Assembly (NCBI GenBank): GCA_947462335.1
Contig: OX381714.1
Span: 22,912,618 to 22,976,617 of the forward strand
DNA: 64,000 bases
Direction: 5' to 3'
Source: Harmothoe impar
Taxonomy: Eukaryota; Annelida; Polychaeta; Phyllodocida; Polynoidae
Part shown: positions 63,572-64,000 of the stretch, in pieces
Position numbering within the stretch: position 1 is the stretch's first letter
Layout of the letters: the number at the start of each line of letters is the position of its first letter
Notes under the pieces: model-generated
The model's input: only the letters and a program-made list of their open reading frames with translations
The model's database searches: none
What the model was told of the DNA's origin: nothing
Translations under genes and position numbers: made by a program

Positions 63572-64000
63572 GGAGCTTGCTTACAAACTAATGCCAAAGA
63601 CCTAGCATGGGTCCTTGCACGATTCCATAGCCTTGACGGGGTTACAGTACCAGCATGGACTGGGTTCAACCAACTGACTTCAACTAATGATGAGGAAACT
63701 GTTGCAGTTGGGTATCTCCCACTCATAAATGCTGCAGCACATGAAACTGACACACTGTGGACAGCCATGATGAGGTGTGTCAATATCTCCAATGCTGTAA
63801 ATCCTGGTCAGTCCACTGTGATCACATTTGACCAACAATTCTATTGCAGGGCAAAAGAGCTCCAGTGGGCCAATGCAGAGCAATGTAGCACTATATTCAT
63901 CAGGCTAGGAGGGTTTCACATCATCAAAAACTTCATGCAGGTGATTGGTCACCATATGGCAGACTCTGGTATAGAAGAGGTGTGGAGGGAAAGCATGGTG
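63572..64000 (+). CDS. Partial conserved animal protein of unnamed family, runs off the edge
   Basis: The open frame (143 codons, no stop) contains DLAWVLARFHSL, VTVPAWTGFNQL, VGYLPLINA, TVITFDQQFYCRAKELQW and RLGGFHIIKNFM...MADSGIEEVW. I recall proteins with this order of motifs (PxWTxFN, YLPxI, VTFDQ, RLGGFH, SGL-EVW) as a multicopy uncharacterised family in cnidarians, molluscs, amphioxus and fishes. Because it is multicopy, I suspect a mobile-element origin. No catalytic residues can be named. Upstream, a frame from 63474 to about 63587 reads HEIDEQWYSPNKELAYK, which fits the same protein but is out of phase by one base near 63585-63590. So the copy is frameshifted, or an intron or sequence error lies there. 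The true start is not visible. Confidence 0.65.

Overview
This window reads as nuclear DNA of a multicellular animal, most likely a marine invertebrate (cnidarian, sponge, cephalochordate or hemichordate grade; I cannot fix the taxon). The reasons are the lack of dense open reading frames, non-LTR retrotransposon fragments, many short inverted-repeat DNA transposons, abundant GC-rich minisatellites, and animal-type promoter motifs (TATA, CCAAT, NRF-1, ETS, X-box, E-box). Almost every longer open frame lies inside a minisatellite or low-complexity tract. Only two protein-coding stretches look like real protein: a 5'-truncated reverse transcriptase on the minus strand near 45 kb, and a partial, unnamed conserved protein that runs off the right edge at 64 kb.

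Layout. 1-12 kb: mostly unassigned sequence with promoter-like patches (CCAAT pair at 1.3 kb, NRF-1/ETS cluster at 4.1 kb, GC-box/ETS at 5.5 kb, X-box cluster at 8.0 kb, TATA at 8.77 kb), a broken LINE at 6.1-6.6 kb, a 39-bp minisatellite at 7.5 kb and an 846-bp CACTG-ended transposon at 10.6-11.4 kb. 13.5-14.3 kb: 'locus A', a short-motif array described below. 17-31 kb: a minisatellite belt (units of 11, 47, 47, 44/49, 28, 20 and 34 bp) with nested MITEs. 31-44 kb: MITE copies, imperfect repeats and tRNA-like fragments. 44.8-46.7 kb: two LINE tails in opposite orientation. 47-53 kb: homopolymer runs, a TA microsatellite and a 46-48-bp minisatellite. 53.2-54.9 kb: 'locus B', the second motif array. 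55-62.7 kb: a promoter-like patch, a 37-bp minisatellite and several palindromic elements. 63.5-64 kb: the partial protein.

The dominant interspersed repeat is a palindromic, TTAA-flanked, CCCTTTAAGG-ended family (piggyBac-type MITE), recognisable about 20 times. A second family, about 72-151 bp with TA duplications (Tc1/mariner-like MITE), has inserted into it twice and once into a minisatellite.

The most unusual object is a pair of related elements (locus A, minus orientation; locus B, plus orientation). They share a diverged roughly 230-bp end module and an internal layout in which a 20-bp motif recurs about every 173-176 bp in the order forward, reverse, forward doublet. The 20-bp motif is nearly constant inside each locus but entirely different between the two loci, while the surrounding sequence is recognisably related. 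I know of no named element family with this behaviour.
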